Positions 34,637 through 47,510 of a stretch of 64,000 nt of DNA are shown here, in pieces. The stretch is from Leucaena leucocephala (Eukaryota; Streptophyta; Magnoliopsida; Fabales; Fabaceae). Positions within the stretch are counted from its first letter, which is position 1. The number at the start of each line of letters is the position of its first letter. The notes below the pieces were generated by a model. The model made no database searches. It saw only the letters and a list, made by a program, of their open reading frames with translations, and was not told the origin of the DNA. The DNA lies in contig CM073519.1 in assembly GCA_037074615.1 (NCBI GenBank), forward strand, positions 31,455,001-31,519,000, given 5' to 3'. A program made the translations under genes and the position numbers.

Positions 34637-37600
34637 TAAAATATCCTACTTTTATCATCTAAGAGTAGGTATTCGGAAGTGTATTTAATTAGCAGAAGCA
34701 TTACATTAGCCCAAAAATTAAAATTTTAGAACTTACTTATCTAGTGCTGTTCATTTGGTGATTTCCAAATTTATAGTATAACTTTAAAAATTCATAACTA
34801 ATTGTAGAAAATCGCATGAAAGTGATCCAAATTTCTAATTCAAGCTCTTTCATAGCTCTTTAAGGAAAAAAATATAAATATGGACATTTATTTTGTCAAT
34901 TGATACAGTTAATCATTACTTTTTACTGTACATATGACAATTTCTGTAATCTCTAGATTATGTCTCTTAAATTTAGAAATTTATTTCTCTTGATATACAC
35001 ATCCGAATGAGGCATATTACACATGAATTTAAAGATCTGGATGTGTAATATAAGCTCATAAAATTTTGTGGATTCATTCCTTCATTTGCAAGGTCAAACT
35101 GAAGCCACAACAAAACTATTTTAGGACCTACATTTTTACTATTTCATCTTCTTTCTTAAATGTTCATAAATTAATCTAGCATTCCTAAACCATCAAATAA
35201 GCTTCTCATATATTCATATACATCATATACATATGCCATAATTATTTCATATAGTTTCATCACATAAATAGACACCTTACATGGCATTTACATACATGGA
35301 AAATTCATAGCATATGCTAGGATCTCAATTACTTCACTTTCTTTCTTCCATTATTTAGCTCTTCTCCATCCATACATTTTCCTTCTTGCTTGACCTAACT
35401 TGGTTGTGGGAGGGTGAGACTCTAAGGAATCTCAGTAGCAAATACTATCACTTAAATATGCAAGATAGATGCTAGTGCATGATATGTAATTTCATTAAAA
35501 TTTCTTTGATTAGTGACATGCCATCATGCTATATAGTTTTACATAAAAGTGCATGACCATGGAAAACATGTTATTCACAATACATTCAATATCATTTATC
35601 ATGTCACAACATCATTCAAATATCATATACATATCAACACATAAGCATATCACATCAAGCACATAAAGAGGTAAGTCTACTACTTTACACTTAAGCTTTT
35701 CTCTTGATCTTTGGCACTTGCTCCCTAGCTTTCTAACCATGAAGCCTTACTGTCAATCACTTCCCAATATCTTCTTGGATGTTTCAAGGTCCTAAATTTA
35801 TTCATATTCATCACATAATTCATTAGACCATGAACTCCAACAATATTCAAGACTATCCTTGATAAACTCTTTACTAACATAACTTTCTCTAGCCTTCACT
35901 AATTAACTTGGCCCTTGAACCAATTGATGTATTGATTTTACTCTACACAATTTCATCTTTTGAATCCATTTATGAGCTTATAATCATGAAATTCTAGCTC
36001 CTAAGCACTGTTCTGTACAGAATTGCATAACACCCTCTTTTCTTTCAAAAATTCTCATTTTGATTCTAATGCTTCCCATACTTGTTTATCCACTTTATCC
36101 TATGCAACTTTTCATTTTAAAATCATTGGAAGTATCAAAATCATAAAATTCCAATCACTGTTTATTCAGGGTGAACAGTAATAGAGAAGAACTTCAAAGA
36201 CTACAACTTGCAATTCAAATGCTTCCAAGGTTCAGAACCTATCCAATCCTACACAAAATCATCATGTAAATTCAATGAAAACATTAGATCAGTGAAATTC
36301 CATTTCCTTCCATCATGAACAGTGCAAACTGAAATGGTTCAACCATGGTAAAGCAAGAGTATCAACTTGATTCAATAACCGATCACTTAACTAGCTTGTT
36401 TAAGCTTCAATCACTTATCTCTAACTTTAATTTCTTCTTTTTCCTTTCATCTAAGGCTTTTGGACAGTACAATACCTTGGGGAAAATTCTACTTTCTTCC
36501 ATGAAAACCCTAAGTTCAAGCTCCTAAATCAAAGGAAAATAAGTTAGGATATATTGCTTACCTTTAATCTCTAGCTTGCTTGAACTTTAATACCTTAAAT
36601 CTTCTTTGTCTTGGATTGAGTTTTCATTTTGCAAGAGGTTCACCAAGGATTATCATGTCACAGTTTTGAGAAAAAATAGTGGGGGTATTTATAGAAAAAT
36701 TCCATGGAAAATGAAGGGCCAATATCACTTTGTGCACTGTTTGATCTAATGGCTCATAATTGCTCTCACATTAAACTTACTCACCAAGCCAACTTGAGCT
36801 AAGGTCACATGACAAAAATCTTCTCCTCCCCTTTGTCTTGGATGCTATGTGTGAGGTCCTGTGGGTCCCATCCTATGCAAACCTTAATTATCACTTTATT
36901 CCCTTTTTTTCTTTTTCAAAAATTTATAAATTATTCATTATTGGACTTGGGATCCAAGACAACTTTTAGGACTTATTGGGCTGTCCTAGGACAAAATTTT
37001 GGACTGCCCTAGGCCTTCCTTGGGTCCAATAGCTAATTGGCACAAATCTCAAGGCACTTTTTCTATACCGATATCCTGAAAATATCCTGATTTTGAAATA
37101 AATGTTAGACACATCTTCTAATAGTTCTAACATTTTTAAAAATTCATGATAATATAAAATAACTCCCTTGCAAAGTCTCATAATTTTTGAAGACCTAGAA
37201 GTCTTGATAAAAAGTCCTTACATTTCTTCTAGACTCTTTATTAGTGTCCGATTACACTTTAATTTCCAAAGGACATTATCGTCTTTTCACACATCATCAG
37301 AGAATTTTCTGACCTTGGTCAACTATTTTAGGGACTCTCCTTGATCGTTTAACCTTAGTCAAATTACTAAAATGCCCTTCGTCTAAATCTGACTCAATGA
37401 CACAACACAGTGTCATATTCAGTGGCCTTTTTGTAATTTTACAGTTTTTTCTCAGTCCTTATTAGCCCTGGCCCACATACTTATCTAAAAATATTATTGA
37501 GCCTATAAGATGCCATTTTGGGTCCTTTAAATGGTCCATTGCCTTCATGGGCTCAATTCACGAGAAATTCGCCCGAAACATATTTATTGAGTATTTTAAT

Positions 37601-38146
37601 CCACTGTAAATTCTATAATAAATTCTACATAACTCCTTTTTGAGCTCTGCTATTTTCATAAATTCTTATATTAATTATATGAAGTTAGTGCCAAATTTCA
37701 TCTAATTTTGAGATTAAGATGATACTGTATTAATTTCCCTTTTTTTCATAAAATAATATAAATTTTTTGGGACCTCTCATCAGAACTCTATGTTGCGTCA
37801 AATTGATCAAAATAATTTTCTCTATTTACTGGGACAATTTGGGACTAATCTGATTCTGGACAGTTTTAGGCCTTTTTAGGCTCAACTTTCTCATAGTTAC
37901 CATTTTACCCTTGAACTTTTGAAAATTACATTTTAGGCCCTCAATTTTTCATAATTAAACTTAATGGCCAAAAGTTTATTTCTACTTTCATTTTTCACCA
38001 TAAAACTTTTAAACTTTTAATTTTAGTCTCTAATTTCTATACATTTGTCTAATTATTATTTTTCCTTTTTATTCATCATTACAATCCTTTCCAAACCTTT
38101 TTCCACTATCAGTATTATACAGATAGGGAAAAAGTAGGATGTGACA
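34637..38146 (-). mobile_element. Solo LTR-A copy A4 in 5' LTR of copia F
   Basis: This 3510 bp unit ends GGATGTGACA. Its start has decayed to TAAAATATCC. Exact TGTCC duplications are at 34632-34636 and 38147-38151. It is colinear with A3 and carries the same minus-strand TATA box (36684-36694) and 'agatagggaaaaa' end. Confidence 0.85.
36684..36694 (-). promoter_or_regulatory. TATA box of LTR-A copy A4
   Basis: The minus strand reads CTATAAATACC, identical to the boxes in copies A3 and B1. Confidence 0.5.
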
Positions 38147-38420
38147 TGTCCCATGTTCTTCCACAATTTATAAAAAAAGATTGTTGATGAAAGATTAATA
38201 ACATATAGTTGTTGAGATATTTCTCCTTTTACATATTTTATCCCTCTGAGTTCTATCATCTTTCTACCAGTTCTATCATCCTGTATCCTTATAGGAAAAG
38301 TTCATTTAATCTGGGGAGTCCTGTTTCCTAATTTACTGAAGGGTTATGGATATCTCTAAGGACAGTTCCTCGGATGTGACTCGAACTATTTGCTTTGTTA
38401 TTTTGCATATTTTGCCAACA

Positions 38421-39962
38421 AACTTAAGAGATATTTCCTGCTTGTCTTTATCTCTATATAAGAATTGGAATTTGATAAGAAGGAAAGGAGCTGAGCCTTT
38501 ATCTATTGAAAGATCCAAATCAAAATGTCAAGAATGTCCTTTTGGATGGTATACCAAGTGTGCAATCAAAAAGAGGGATTGCCAAGAACTTTGTGGTTTG
38601 TGTTGTTCGTGGGAATCAGTATGTCTCTTAATTTCCTTGCAGTCAGTTCTTTAATTGACTTTCATTTAGTTTCTCATGCTCTTGATGAGGCAATAAATGG
38701 TATGAAAAATGTCTCTCTCTTATCCAGTGTTAAATTCTTATAATTTTATGATTTACATGAATCCTCCATTTGCATTGGACATTGTCTATGGCCTTGGTTG
38801 AAAACCATGAATTACTACATGAGGGAGAGAGGAAGATGCAGTTACTTTATTATCAACGTTATTGACCATTAATTCATTAATGGTTTTATTATTATTATTA
38901 TTAATTTTGGTTGAATTTGTAAAAGGGATGGAGGATTTCATATTATATTAAAAAAATGTGGGATGCATTAAGTTTTTGAAAACATAAATATATGTATATA
39001 AATAGACCATTTTATATTCTGTGTCCATATTTACCTTGTGATTTTATTGACTTTGGTTTAGAAAATTTCTAATTTATTGAGAAATTGCTATATGTAGGTG
39101 CCTAAGACGTGGGATATCTTACAAAAGTTATGATTGAAAGATATATATATATATATATATATTTGCTAGCCTCATTTTATAATTGTGAATAAAATGGAGG
39201 CTTTATTATTTGTTGTTGAGAGTAATCTAACTTATGTGTTAGTTGAAACAAACATTTTAAGAGTATGAAAATTTAATCATTTGTCTTGTAGATAGATAAA
39301 TGTGTTTAATTTTTCATTGTTTAAATATAGATGATTGTTGTGAAAATATATTGAATTTTTATTATGTTATTTTAAATATGAGTTTGAAATGAATGAAATA
39401 TTATTTAAAAAGTGTTTCAAAGATTGCTTTTAAGAACCATCATGCCAATATTCCTTATGATGCTAACACATTATTTAGAGTGTTGTTTCCTCAGTTTGTT
39501 TATACACAAATTATGAGAATTTGATGCATTAATATTCATTATTGTGATATGATGTATGTTACGTAGAGATTGGACATACATACATACATAGATAAAAATT
39601 CAATCTCATTAGGAGAATGAAATTTTTGAGGAGCACTATAGATATTGGTATCGTATACGATAGATTCCCATGGTATCAAAATAAGCAGATGTCTAAATTT
39701 TAATTTTATATACATAAGAAAATATAATGTATTAAGTATTTTCATTGTATTTAAAAATGGATGTTAAGTGGTTATTTATCTTTAGTTAGGGTAAAGATAA
39801 AATATTATGTGATTCAAAGTTTATTACTTTGGAGATAACAAAAACTGAAAGCTGAGTTATTGAAAACTTTTTAGCAAAAAAATTGTTGTAAATCAAACTT
39901 AGTGTTGATGAGTTATAATTTCCAAAAGGCGATAAACATTGTTGAGAGAATAATGGTACAAT
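38421..39962 (+). other. Internal region of copia F, no recognisable genes
   Basis: This 1.5 kb AT-rich stretch lies between the 5' LTR and the RNase H remnant. ORFs here are short and show no gag, protease, integrase or reverse transcriptase motif. No tRNA-Met primer site is visible after 38420. A 23 bp (AT)n run is at 39140-39162. Confidence 0.5.
39140..39162. repeat. (AT)n simple repeat
   Basis: An uninterrupted alternating AT run of about 23 bp. Confidence 0.9.
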
Positions 39963-40112
39963 CATTTGAGGTACAATGTGGATAAGCAAGTTTAATAACG
40001 AATTGTGGAGTTATCTCAATCTATTTGTGAGGTCCAAATAGACCTATTGGATCCATTAACAAAATTCCTAGGGAGAAAACAAATTGTTGAGACATCGAGG
40101 GGAATATGCTAA
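39963..40112 (+). pseudogene. Copia RNase H C-terminal fragment (element F)
   Basis: One plus-strand frame reads H-L-R-Y-N-V-D-K, two stops, then D-P-L-T-K-F-L-G-R (40050-40076) and E-T-S-R-G (40089-40103), ending at TAA 40110. This is the hallmark tail of copia polyproteins (D-P-L-T-K-x-L). It fixes the element's orientation and places the 3' LTR about 480 bp downstream. Confidence 0.75.
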
Positions 40113-40591
40113 AGTCAATTTGATTACGAGAGCGATGACAACCTAACCTTTGTGATTGGTGATCCCATGGAGAAGGTTCAATGGGTGAAAAAAGTCGCTT
40201 GTTAGTTCTGCTAGCACCAAAATATTATTATTGGTCCTTTCCCATGGTGTTCGAGAAAGTGTTAGATTGCATATTGGAGGGTTGAGCAAAAAGCTCTTAA
40301 TGATTTCAAATACTACAGGATAGTACAAATATACCACGACACGCACATGGCCACCTACACGCAAAATCGCTCATTAAATAGTAGAATTTGGGTGCATAAT
40401 CTGACTATTAATACCTTTAGTATATGCCCAAAAGGTACTGGTTAATCTGTATATAAAGCCACTGGCATCTCTATGTATTAAGCATTATCAGTTTATGTCT
40501 AGATCATAGTCCATAGGACCATTAGATAAAATAGTTATTATATCCATGTGTGTAATTTAGCTAATGGTGTTTCTTTGACACATGTGGGAGT

Positions 40592-41523
40592 TGTTGAAAA
40601 TATTGTAAATATTGTGTAAGGGTGTATCAAAGAAAGAAGTCTTTTTTTGACATGACTCTTGGTTGTGTAAGGGTATGTAAAAGACAATATCCTTAGACGT
40701 GATTCAAACTATATACTTTGTTATCACTACTAGAAAAATCACTTATCACATCGCTACTATATAGAAACTTTGACAAAGGTAATTTTCTAGCATTTTCCCC
40801 TTAGTTTTAATGCTCATCTCAGTCATTGATGTCATTCTCTATCATCTCTAGTGCTCATCTTAGTCGTTAATGTCGTTCTCCTTCATCTATATTGTCATTC
40901 TCTATCATGAAAGTCGTAAGTCACCGTTTAACTTCTTTATTTGCTCTTTTTTTTTACTTTTCGGTTAGTTGTTGTTTATAAACTGTAATACATCATATAG
41001 CAAAAGCTAACCAAGGTTCTTCTTCATTTGTTGTTTATAAATTATAATATATGAGGAGCTTGAAGAGCTTTAATAGCAAAAGTTTTCTAGATCTTCAACC
41101 TTTTCACTAGATCTGTAACTTTTTCTCCAAAACTTTAACTTTTTTGCTAAGTCTTCAACTTTTTAGTGAGGCTGACCATGGTGGCTAATAGTGGGTGTCA
41201 GTAGATAGACTTTGTTGGAAGGAGCTTGAAGAGATTTAATAGAAAAAGCTTATGGATCTTTAGTTTCTTCACCATATCTTTAACTTCTTCTCTCCAGATC
41301 TAGTCAGATGCTTTTAATGAGTATGACTGAGGTGGTTGACAGTGGGTGTAAGTCGAGGAAAGGAAAAAAGAAATAAAGCAATTAATAGTGGTTTTTTGAG
41401 AGGTTACCTTTAATAGTGGTTATAAAATGGCCATTAAAAGGTACACTTACAATGACGGTGGAATTCACGACACTCCCAAAACAACAGATTTTTTAGTAGT
41501 GCATTCTGCATATTTCACCAATA
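40592..41523 (+). mobile_element. 3' LTR of copia F, split by a CACTA element
   Basis: It starts TGTTGAAAATATTG and ends CCAATA. Without the CACTA insert it is only ~150 bp, whereas the 5' LTR (minus LTR-A) is ~420 bp. The 5' LTR therefore gained, or this copy lost, about 270 bp. Confidence 0.7.
40725..41501. mobile_element. Non-autonomous CACTA element, 777 bp
   Basis: The left terminus is CACTACTAGAAAAAT and the right terminus ATTTTTTAGTAGTG. The 3 bp flanks are TAT (40722-40724) and CAT (41502-41504). The interrupted copia LTR aligns across it with the other LTR (38391-38420), confirming the insertion. It contains no coding sequence. Subterminal 'agatcttcaac'-like repeats (for example 41089 and 41153) are present. 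Confidence 0.85.
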
Positions 41524-41528
41524 GTAAG

Positions 41529-42648
41529 CAAGGTGGAAGCTCTTGAGGAGTTTTATTTTGATTGTTAATATGTTATGTAAATTATTTATGTATAAAGGGA
41601 TGTCATTAGCCACTATAAGGAGAAGGAGGGTTGGACTCAGGTCCTAAGTTAAGTTAAACTCCATGTGAATAACATGGAAAGAATGTATGACGCAAATTAT
41701 GTAGTATTTAGTATGGTTTTATAAGTCACATCTAGAGATAGAGCAATCATGAGAGTTAGCTTTTGAGATTTGGCAGAAAAATAGTACACGTCTAAAGCTT
41801 TAAAATAAGTTATAGTTCATAATTTTTGAACGTGTTAAAAAATATATGATTTTTTAAATTTGACCCACAAATTTGATAAAATATACAAATTTGTAATATC
41901 TAGTTTTGAAAAGTGAGTCTTAGAAGTAGTTTAGTCATAGAATGAGCTAGGTCATATTTGTTTAAGAAAAATATGTTTTAAAAAATATGTTTTAGAGTGA
42001 TAAAAAAATATATCTTTAAATTATTATTTTTACAATTAAATTGAATTAGTTATAAATTTTGAAAGTTTCAAGAAAAATTATTATTTTCATGGTATGGAAA
42101 ATGTTAGATATGATAATAATTTATTTAAGATTATATATATATTCTTGCAGTGAAATTACAAGAGGAAATGGCTAGCTAGTGGTTGATTGCAATCAAGTTA
42201 AACTAAAGGTCTCTAGTTTGAATCTCAGCTCTAACCATAGTGAGAATTTTATTTTTTAGACATTCGTGAAATTATCAAACTGCCCCTCTTACCTTTTTAT
42301 TTCAGAATGGCATTTCTTTATGCCATTTCACTCTGTCAGTGAGAGAGAATAGAGGAAAATGAAAGTTTCATGGCACGAGAAATCTACTATCATGTGAGCA
42401 GACGCTGCCACTACCTTGCTTAAGTCAGTCTTCTACCTGTGTTGTTACTGCCAGAGTAGCCATCTCTTCTACAGTTCTTGTCTATGTTCGATAAGTAGAG
42501 CGAGAATGGGAATAGAGGATTACCGCGGGAGGTGGAAAGAAATACTTGACAGTTGACACTATTGAAACACGTTGCCATTGGTTTCAGTTATCCTCATCAC
42601 CGTCGTGCTCTACAGGTCTACCATTGCTACTATCTCCTTGCAAATTGT
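41529..42648 (+). other. Unassigned; right part resembles 5' half of a TGTCACACCC-type LTR
   Basis: There are no ORFs. From about 42170 the sequence holds 'tttgaatctcagctctaacc' and 'atcaaactgcccctcttacc', which look like U3/R parts of LTR-I (whose 3' half lies at 43259-44095). The assignment rests on context only. Confidence 0.35.
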
Positions 42649-43258
42649 CATATCCCCAATTTTAGTACTTGATGTATATGCAATTCTTGGAATAAACTGT
42701 ATCAAATTGAGAAAGGAAAGAAAGGGATTATGAATTAAAGAAAACATAGAGACCGAAAAGCAAAGTAGAAAAGGTTAAAGGCCAAAAGTTAAAGTAGAAA
42801 CAAAAGTTGGGACAAAAGTGATAATTTCCAAAAGTTTGGGGACCTAAATAGAATTAAGAAAAAAGTCAAGGACCTAAATGTAATTATGGAAAAGGTTAGC
42901 CAGAAAAGGCTTAAGACCTTATGGAAGTTTTCAGTTCCACACTTTATCAGTACATAGAGGAAGATAAGCTAGTTAATCTAGCATAATACAGAAAATTTAT
43001 TAGAGTCCCAGATAGTGAATATTTATCTCATAGTCTAAAAATTATCTAAAATTTTATCATATCTCATGGACTTCAGATATAATTGGAGAAGTTACAGGAA
43101 GGTGTGCCTCATGACATTAGATATCATGAATCTGACAAAACCCTAAAAGGAGCTCTATAGGAAAAGTTATCCCCATATTAGTGGATTTTGACAGGAGTTT
43201 GAGACCACCCGTTATCCGATTATGGAACTTAGTAGTAAATAAGCTTGGATGGATATTC
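42649..43258 (+). mobile_element. LTR-A-like fragment, sense plus
   Basis: It starts TGTCATATCCCC. It contains the 'ggacctaaatgtaattatgg' repeats and 'gttatccgattatggaac', colinear with the reverse complement of 19510-20160. Homology stops near 43258, where a different LTR begins. Confidence 0.65.
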
Positions 43259-44095
43259 TTGAGTCTCGTACTCGTGCCTATTATTCGTGGGATTTATTCT
43301 TGTGTCTGTTTCTTGTAGGTATTGTACCTACGCCTGTTATTCGTGGCTCTCATATATGCGCTTGTTTCATGGCATCATGCTACGCTTGGTTACATACTTA
43401 ATGGGCTGCGTATCCATGCCTATTTTTGTGGCCTCAAGCCACACCGGATTGGTTAGATACCCTCATGGATTATGTGTCCATGCCTATCTTTGTTCTATTG
43501 AAGTCCTACGAAAAAAATGATTGTTTTGAAATGATTGTTTTAAATAGTTTTCCTAAAAAAATGTTACTGAAACATTTCCATTGAATTATCAAATGTTATG
43601 ATTTACATTTAAACATGTCAAATTGTTTATTTTCGCATTTGAAATTGTTTTGGGCCGTTATTCATGAGTGGATTATTTTGGATTCAGATGGTGCAATTGA
43701 CCCTATTCCTCCAGCTAGCAGGGAAGAGCCTCACGTTCAATCCGAAGCATTGATTTTTGGCTTATCTCCTTTCGATGTAATTATAATTTCTAAAATACAT
43801 CTATTATTTTGTTTGAAGCTTAGATACTCCACCTAGTATATGGATAAGATTCTGGCTATTTTGAAAATGTTTACAAGTGATTTTGAAACGTTCGTAGTCT
43901 ATTGTAGGATTGTCGGAAGGTCAATGATACAAAGACGATCCTATCGAAATTCCTACAAAGGACTTGCCTTTTTTTGATTAAAATGTAATATATTATGATT
44001 ATTACTTCAAACGTTTTATTCAAGGTTTTAGGTTTAAGGAATATGAATTTATTCATATTTTGTGCTGGTCACGGCTCAAATTTTGGGACGTGACA
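43259..44095 (+). mobile_element. 3' half of LTR-I
   Basis: It ends 'ctggtcacggctcaaatttt' then GGGACGTGACA, the usual 3' end of plant TGTCACACCC-type LTRs. The part around 43440-43510 ('ttgaagtcctacgaaa') is homologous to the reverse complement of 55200-55320. ORFs of 60-77 codons here are incidental. Confidence 0.6.
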
Positions 44096-45688
44096 TAATC
44101 ATTGAGAAAAGTTTTAAGATTTTAGCATTTCGAGGGTACTTTTGGTTTACCAGTGATTCTTAAATGAATGAAATAAGGCCAAAATTTGTCACCTTGTGGT
44201 TAGTATAAATTAACTAAAATTATGCAACATAGTGCACAACTCGAATAATTTCACTTTGAGGAGCTAAAAATAAAATTAAATCTTAAGTAACTAAATGCAA
44301 CCTAAACTATGAAATAGGTTTTAATGCAATTAGCAACTAATTGATCATGAATTAAAATGAAATTAAATAACTTGGTTTTTTTATTTTTATAAGAAAATGT
44401 GTGAAATGGAGTTATAACGAATGGAATGGAATGAAAACACATGAGATAACAATGATAACAAACCATCCTCCAATCCAATTACGCAAACAATCGTCACTTT
44501 GACGGAAACTCAAATAAATAGTGAATCAAGAATTGTAATTAAGCTTTTAATCCAATAACTAAGCCACCTCGAATTGTCACAATTTTTTTTTCAAAGTCTC
44601 AATCTACTAATGCTATCAAATTAAAATAGTAAAATAGGAATAAGGATACTAAAAACCAATACTCAATTACAATTCAATTATTCAAATAATAGAATTAAAG
44701 TCAGAAATAGATACCACAATCAAATAATTCATTCCACCTTAAAAAATCACCATATATAAAATTAAAGTTATGAAAGCTCAATATTAGTTGCCAAACATTA
44801 GTTTAGCTACAAAAATCTTCCAAACAAAATATGAAAAATACAAAGCTCCAAAAGATTAAAAAGCTCTTCTAAGACTTAGGAATTACTAAATAATCAAATG
44901 ATAGAATGTTAGAGTAGCTTAAACTCCCCTATAAAGAAGACCTAAGATACTGCCATTGCCAATGAATTAGGGGATTAAAGCACCCTACCCATGGATTGCC
45001 ATGAAATTTGATATTGTTATTGTAGTCACACACCCAACCATGAAGAATTGTAAGAACAAAGATGAAAACAATAGGGGAATGACAAAAATTGAATAGAAAA
45101 TGGAATGGAAATCAGGAATTAAGATTTGGATTGATAGGAGAACAAGGAGAGACTGAGAGTAAGTTTGCCAAACTACTCTAAAGGGTATTCAAGTCAAATA
45201 ACACTGTTTATGAGTAATTAGAGCTTTGCCTAAGACGCTGCGTTGAACTAAAAGAGGGACCTCTTAATTTACATTCTCACCGTTGCTAGCTTCTTCCAGG
45301 AGAATGGAGTGTTTGATTTACTATGGTCCTCTAGTGTTATTTCCCAATTTCTACGGTCCTTTTCTGTAGTTAATTTAGTCCTTTGGTATTGAAGTTGGGA
45401 CTTGAGTGTAATTTCTAAATTTTCCCTAAATTCTCTCAAAGTATCTATAATGAAAATAAAAAAATGTAGCATCAATTGTCCTAAAAATCAATAAATCACA
45501 ATTAATCCCCAAATATGGAAAATTTACCCCTATTAAGAACTAAATCATTTTAAGGCACAATAATCCAAATACCACTCAAATAATGTAAATAAGGAACAAA
45601 ATTATATGAAAATATGTACAAATAAATGGGTTTGTCAATGGTTAATCAACTCTAACAAGTGACCCTAGATGTAACATCCTAAAAGTTA
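44096..45688. other. Unassigned AT-rich DNA, LTR-like
   Basis: There is no coding sequence. Its texture (AT-rich, poly-A/T runs, 'ccttgtggttagtata' near 44192) recalls the U3 region of Athila-like LTRs, but I could not find matching ends or a target duplication. Confidence 0.35.
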
Positions 45689-45774
45689 TAAAACAGATAC
45701 AAATAACACTGTTAGCCAAAACAAGTTCCTCTATCAGATTGACTCTAAGCTAGATCACATTACCTCAAGAACAA

Positions 45775-47510
45775 AAGATTATCCTCCCAGGTTGATTCTT
45801 TAGTTGAAGAAGTTAAGAAGCTTCATCTTAAGCTTATCTCACAAGCCCAACAACTTGACACTGATCTTAGAAGATATGTTGGACCATAATTCTAGAGGAG
45901 AGAATAAGAGCTACAAAAGATTAGAGAGGAACTTAGACAAATTGAGACTGACATGACTAAACAACAAAGTTTTCCTCCTCCATCACCACTGATAGTTGAC
46001 CCTCATACTTCATTGCACCTTTGTATACTCTAGCTTATCCATCATATCCTATATCTTCTCCAACATCTACCCCAACAGATTATGGCCAAGTCTTTCTTCC
46101 ACATACCATCTAGCCAAATAGTTTAATCCTCCCAAGCCTTCTAAAAAACCTTCCAAAAAGAAATAGGTTTCCTACTCAGGACACCAGACTACTATCTCCA
46201 CACTAGTTGATGTACCTCCAAGGTACACAGGTCCTGCTTTTCATATGTTAGGCCACCTATTGAAGCTAAATGCCCTCATCCATCTTTATCCATAAACATC
46301 CGTACACAACCTAGCTCTCCTAAAAAAACTCATATGCATTCTTCTACTACATATAGAGGAAAGAATGTTACTAGTCAACCAAGTACCTCAAATACTATTG
46401 GAGTACTCTCTAGAAACATGTATTAAACTCTTTCAAAGGGTAAATATACTCAAATAACTTCTAGTGCTACCAATACGTCTGAATCTATAGACAAAAATTG
46501 AGTCCTTAGTTCTTGAAGAATATTTTACTACAGAATATTCTACTAACTACAATATTTTAGAATACTCTAGTAAAGAACAACATTATGCTAATCTCTCTAC
46601 TATTGCCATGGTGAATCCTCAGACAATTGAGTCCTCTACTAGAAATAATCTTGTAGTTGAGGATTCCTTTTCATCAAAAGAAGGAATGGAGGAAAGAACT
46701 AAAGAAATTACAAAGAAAATATCCTCACCATTTAAAGCCAAGAAATATAATTCTTGGTTCACCTTTAATGATATTCTGCCTTCCAACTGGCGTGATTGCC
46801 TACATGAATTTGGTGCATGAATTGATTCACATATTACTAATCTAAGTCTTACCTTAGAATGGATTCTTACAGAATTTGTCTCATATGACTGAAAACTTGA
46901 GAGAATGGTTTACTCAACTGAGTGACTACCAAAGACCGTATCTTATCAGATCTTCAAGTCTTGGAGCTTTCTGTGGATAACTCCATCAAGAATTCCTTAT
47001 TGACTTCTATGTTATTTAGAAAATGAATTCTCAGGAGTACTTTGAAATGAAGTGTTGCTCTATAAATCGTCATGATTCAGAAAACATTACATCCAAATGG
47101 CTAAACAATACTATCCTCTGGATAACCTTAAAATCCTAATCTCAGGCATGTTTTCATTGCCTCTCGCCCATATGAGTTATAACCTGAACTACATATGATA
47201 ATTTCTTCACACAACAAAGAAGTAACCCCGCTTACTCTTGGAGAAATCTATCAGTTAGCCCTAGCCACTCTTGATAAGATGTGTGAGCAGCAATATTCGT
47301 CAAGTTTATGATAAAAGGAAATTCAAAGATAAAAACTAGCCTATAATACATCTCATCTAAAGATCAAGTGTAAAGATAAAGATAAGTCTCATTGCCCAAC
47401 CAAGAAGAAGTCATACTTCTTAAAGTATAAACCAAGTAAGGGTTAAAAGAAGAGACACAAGAAAACTTACTTCAGGAAATCAAGAAGTGATCTTCTAGAT
47501 CACCTAATGC
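45775..47510 (+). pseudogene. Pararetroviral coat-protein region remnant
   Basis: Near 45784-45890 a Leu/Lys/Glu-rich heptad-like stretch (V-D-S-L-V-E-E-V-K-K-L) suggests a coiled coil. A Ser/Thr/Pro-rich part follows to about 46500. At 46608-46820 an open segment contains N-S-W-F-T-F-N-D-I and W-R-D-C, a block seen in the coat-protein region of pararetroviruses and their endogenous relatives. From 46820 to 47510 the reading is broken by many stops. A Lys/Arg-rich segment precedes the zinc knuckle. The function would have been capsid formation. It is non-functional here. Confidence 0.55.

Larger units (their letters stand above)
34483..41523 (+). mobile_element. Decayed Ty1/copia element F with nested insertions
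   Basis: Both LTRs begin TGTTG[G/A]AAATATTG (34483 and 40592), and the matching ends are CCAACA (38420) and CCAATA (41523). The exact duplication GTAAG flanks the whole at 34478-34482 and 41524-41528. The orientation is set by an RNase H C-terminus at 39963-40112 and a polypurine tract CATGTGGGAG just before the 3' LTR. Nested inside are solo LTR-A 34637-38146 (5' LTR) and a CACTA 40725-41501 (3' LTR). Apart from that RNase H tail no pol is recognisable, so most of the internal region is lost or scrambled. Confidence 0.75.

Noticed and set aside
38346..38654. 102-codon plus-strand ORF with many Cys residues
   Set aside because: It runs across the 3' end of the 5' LTR of copia F and into non-coding DNA, and the equivalent region of the other LTR is not open.
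43287..43836. Plus-strand ORFs of 73-77 codons
   Set aside because: They lie in LTR-I, do not align in frame with the homologous LTR at 54671-57825 and have no motif.
45670..45679. TGTAACATCC, identical to the start of LTR-A copy A3
   Set aside because: The following sequence does not match LTR-A and no end or duplication was found, so the 10-mer alone is not evidence.
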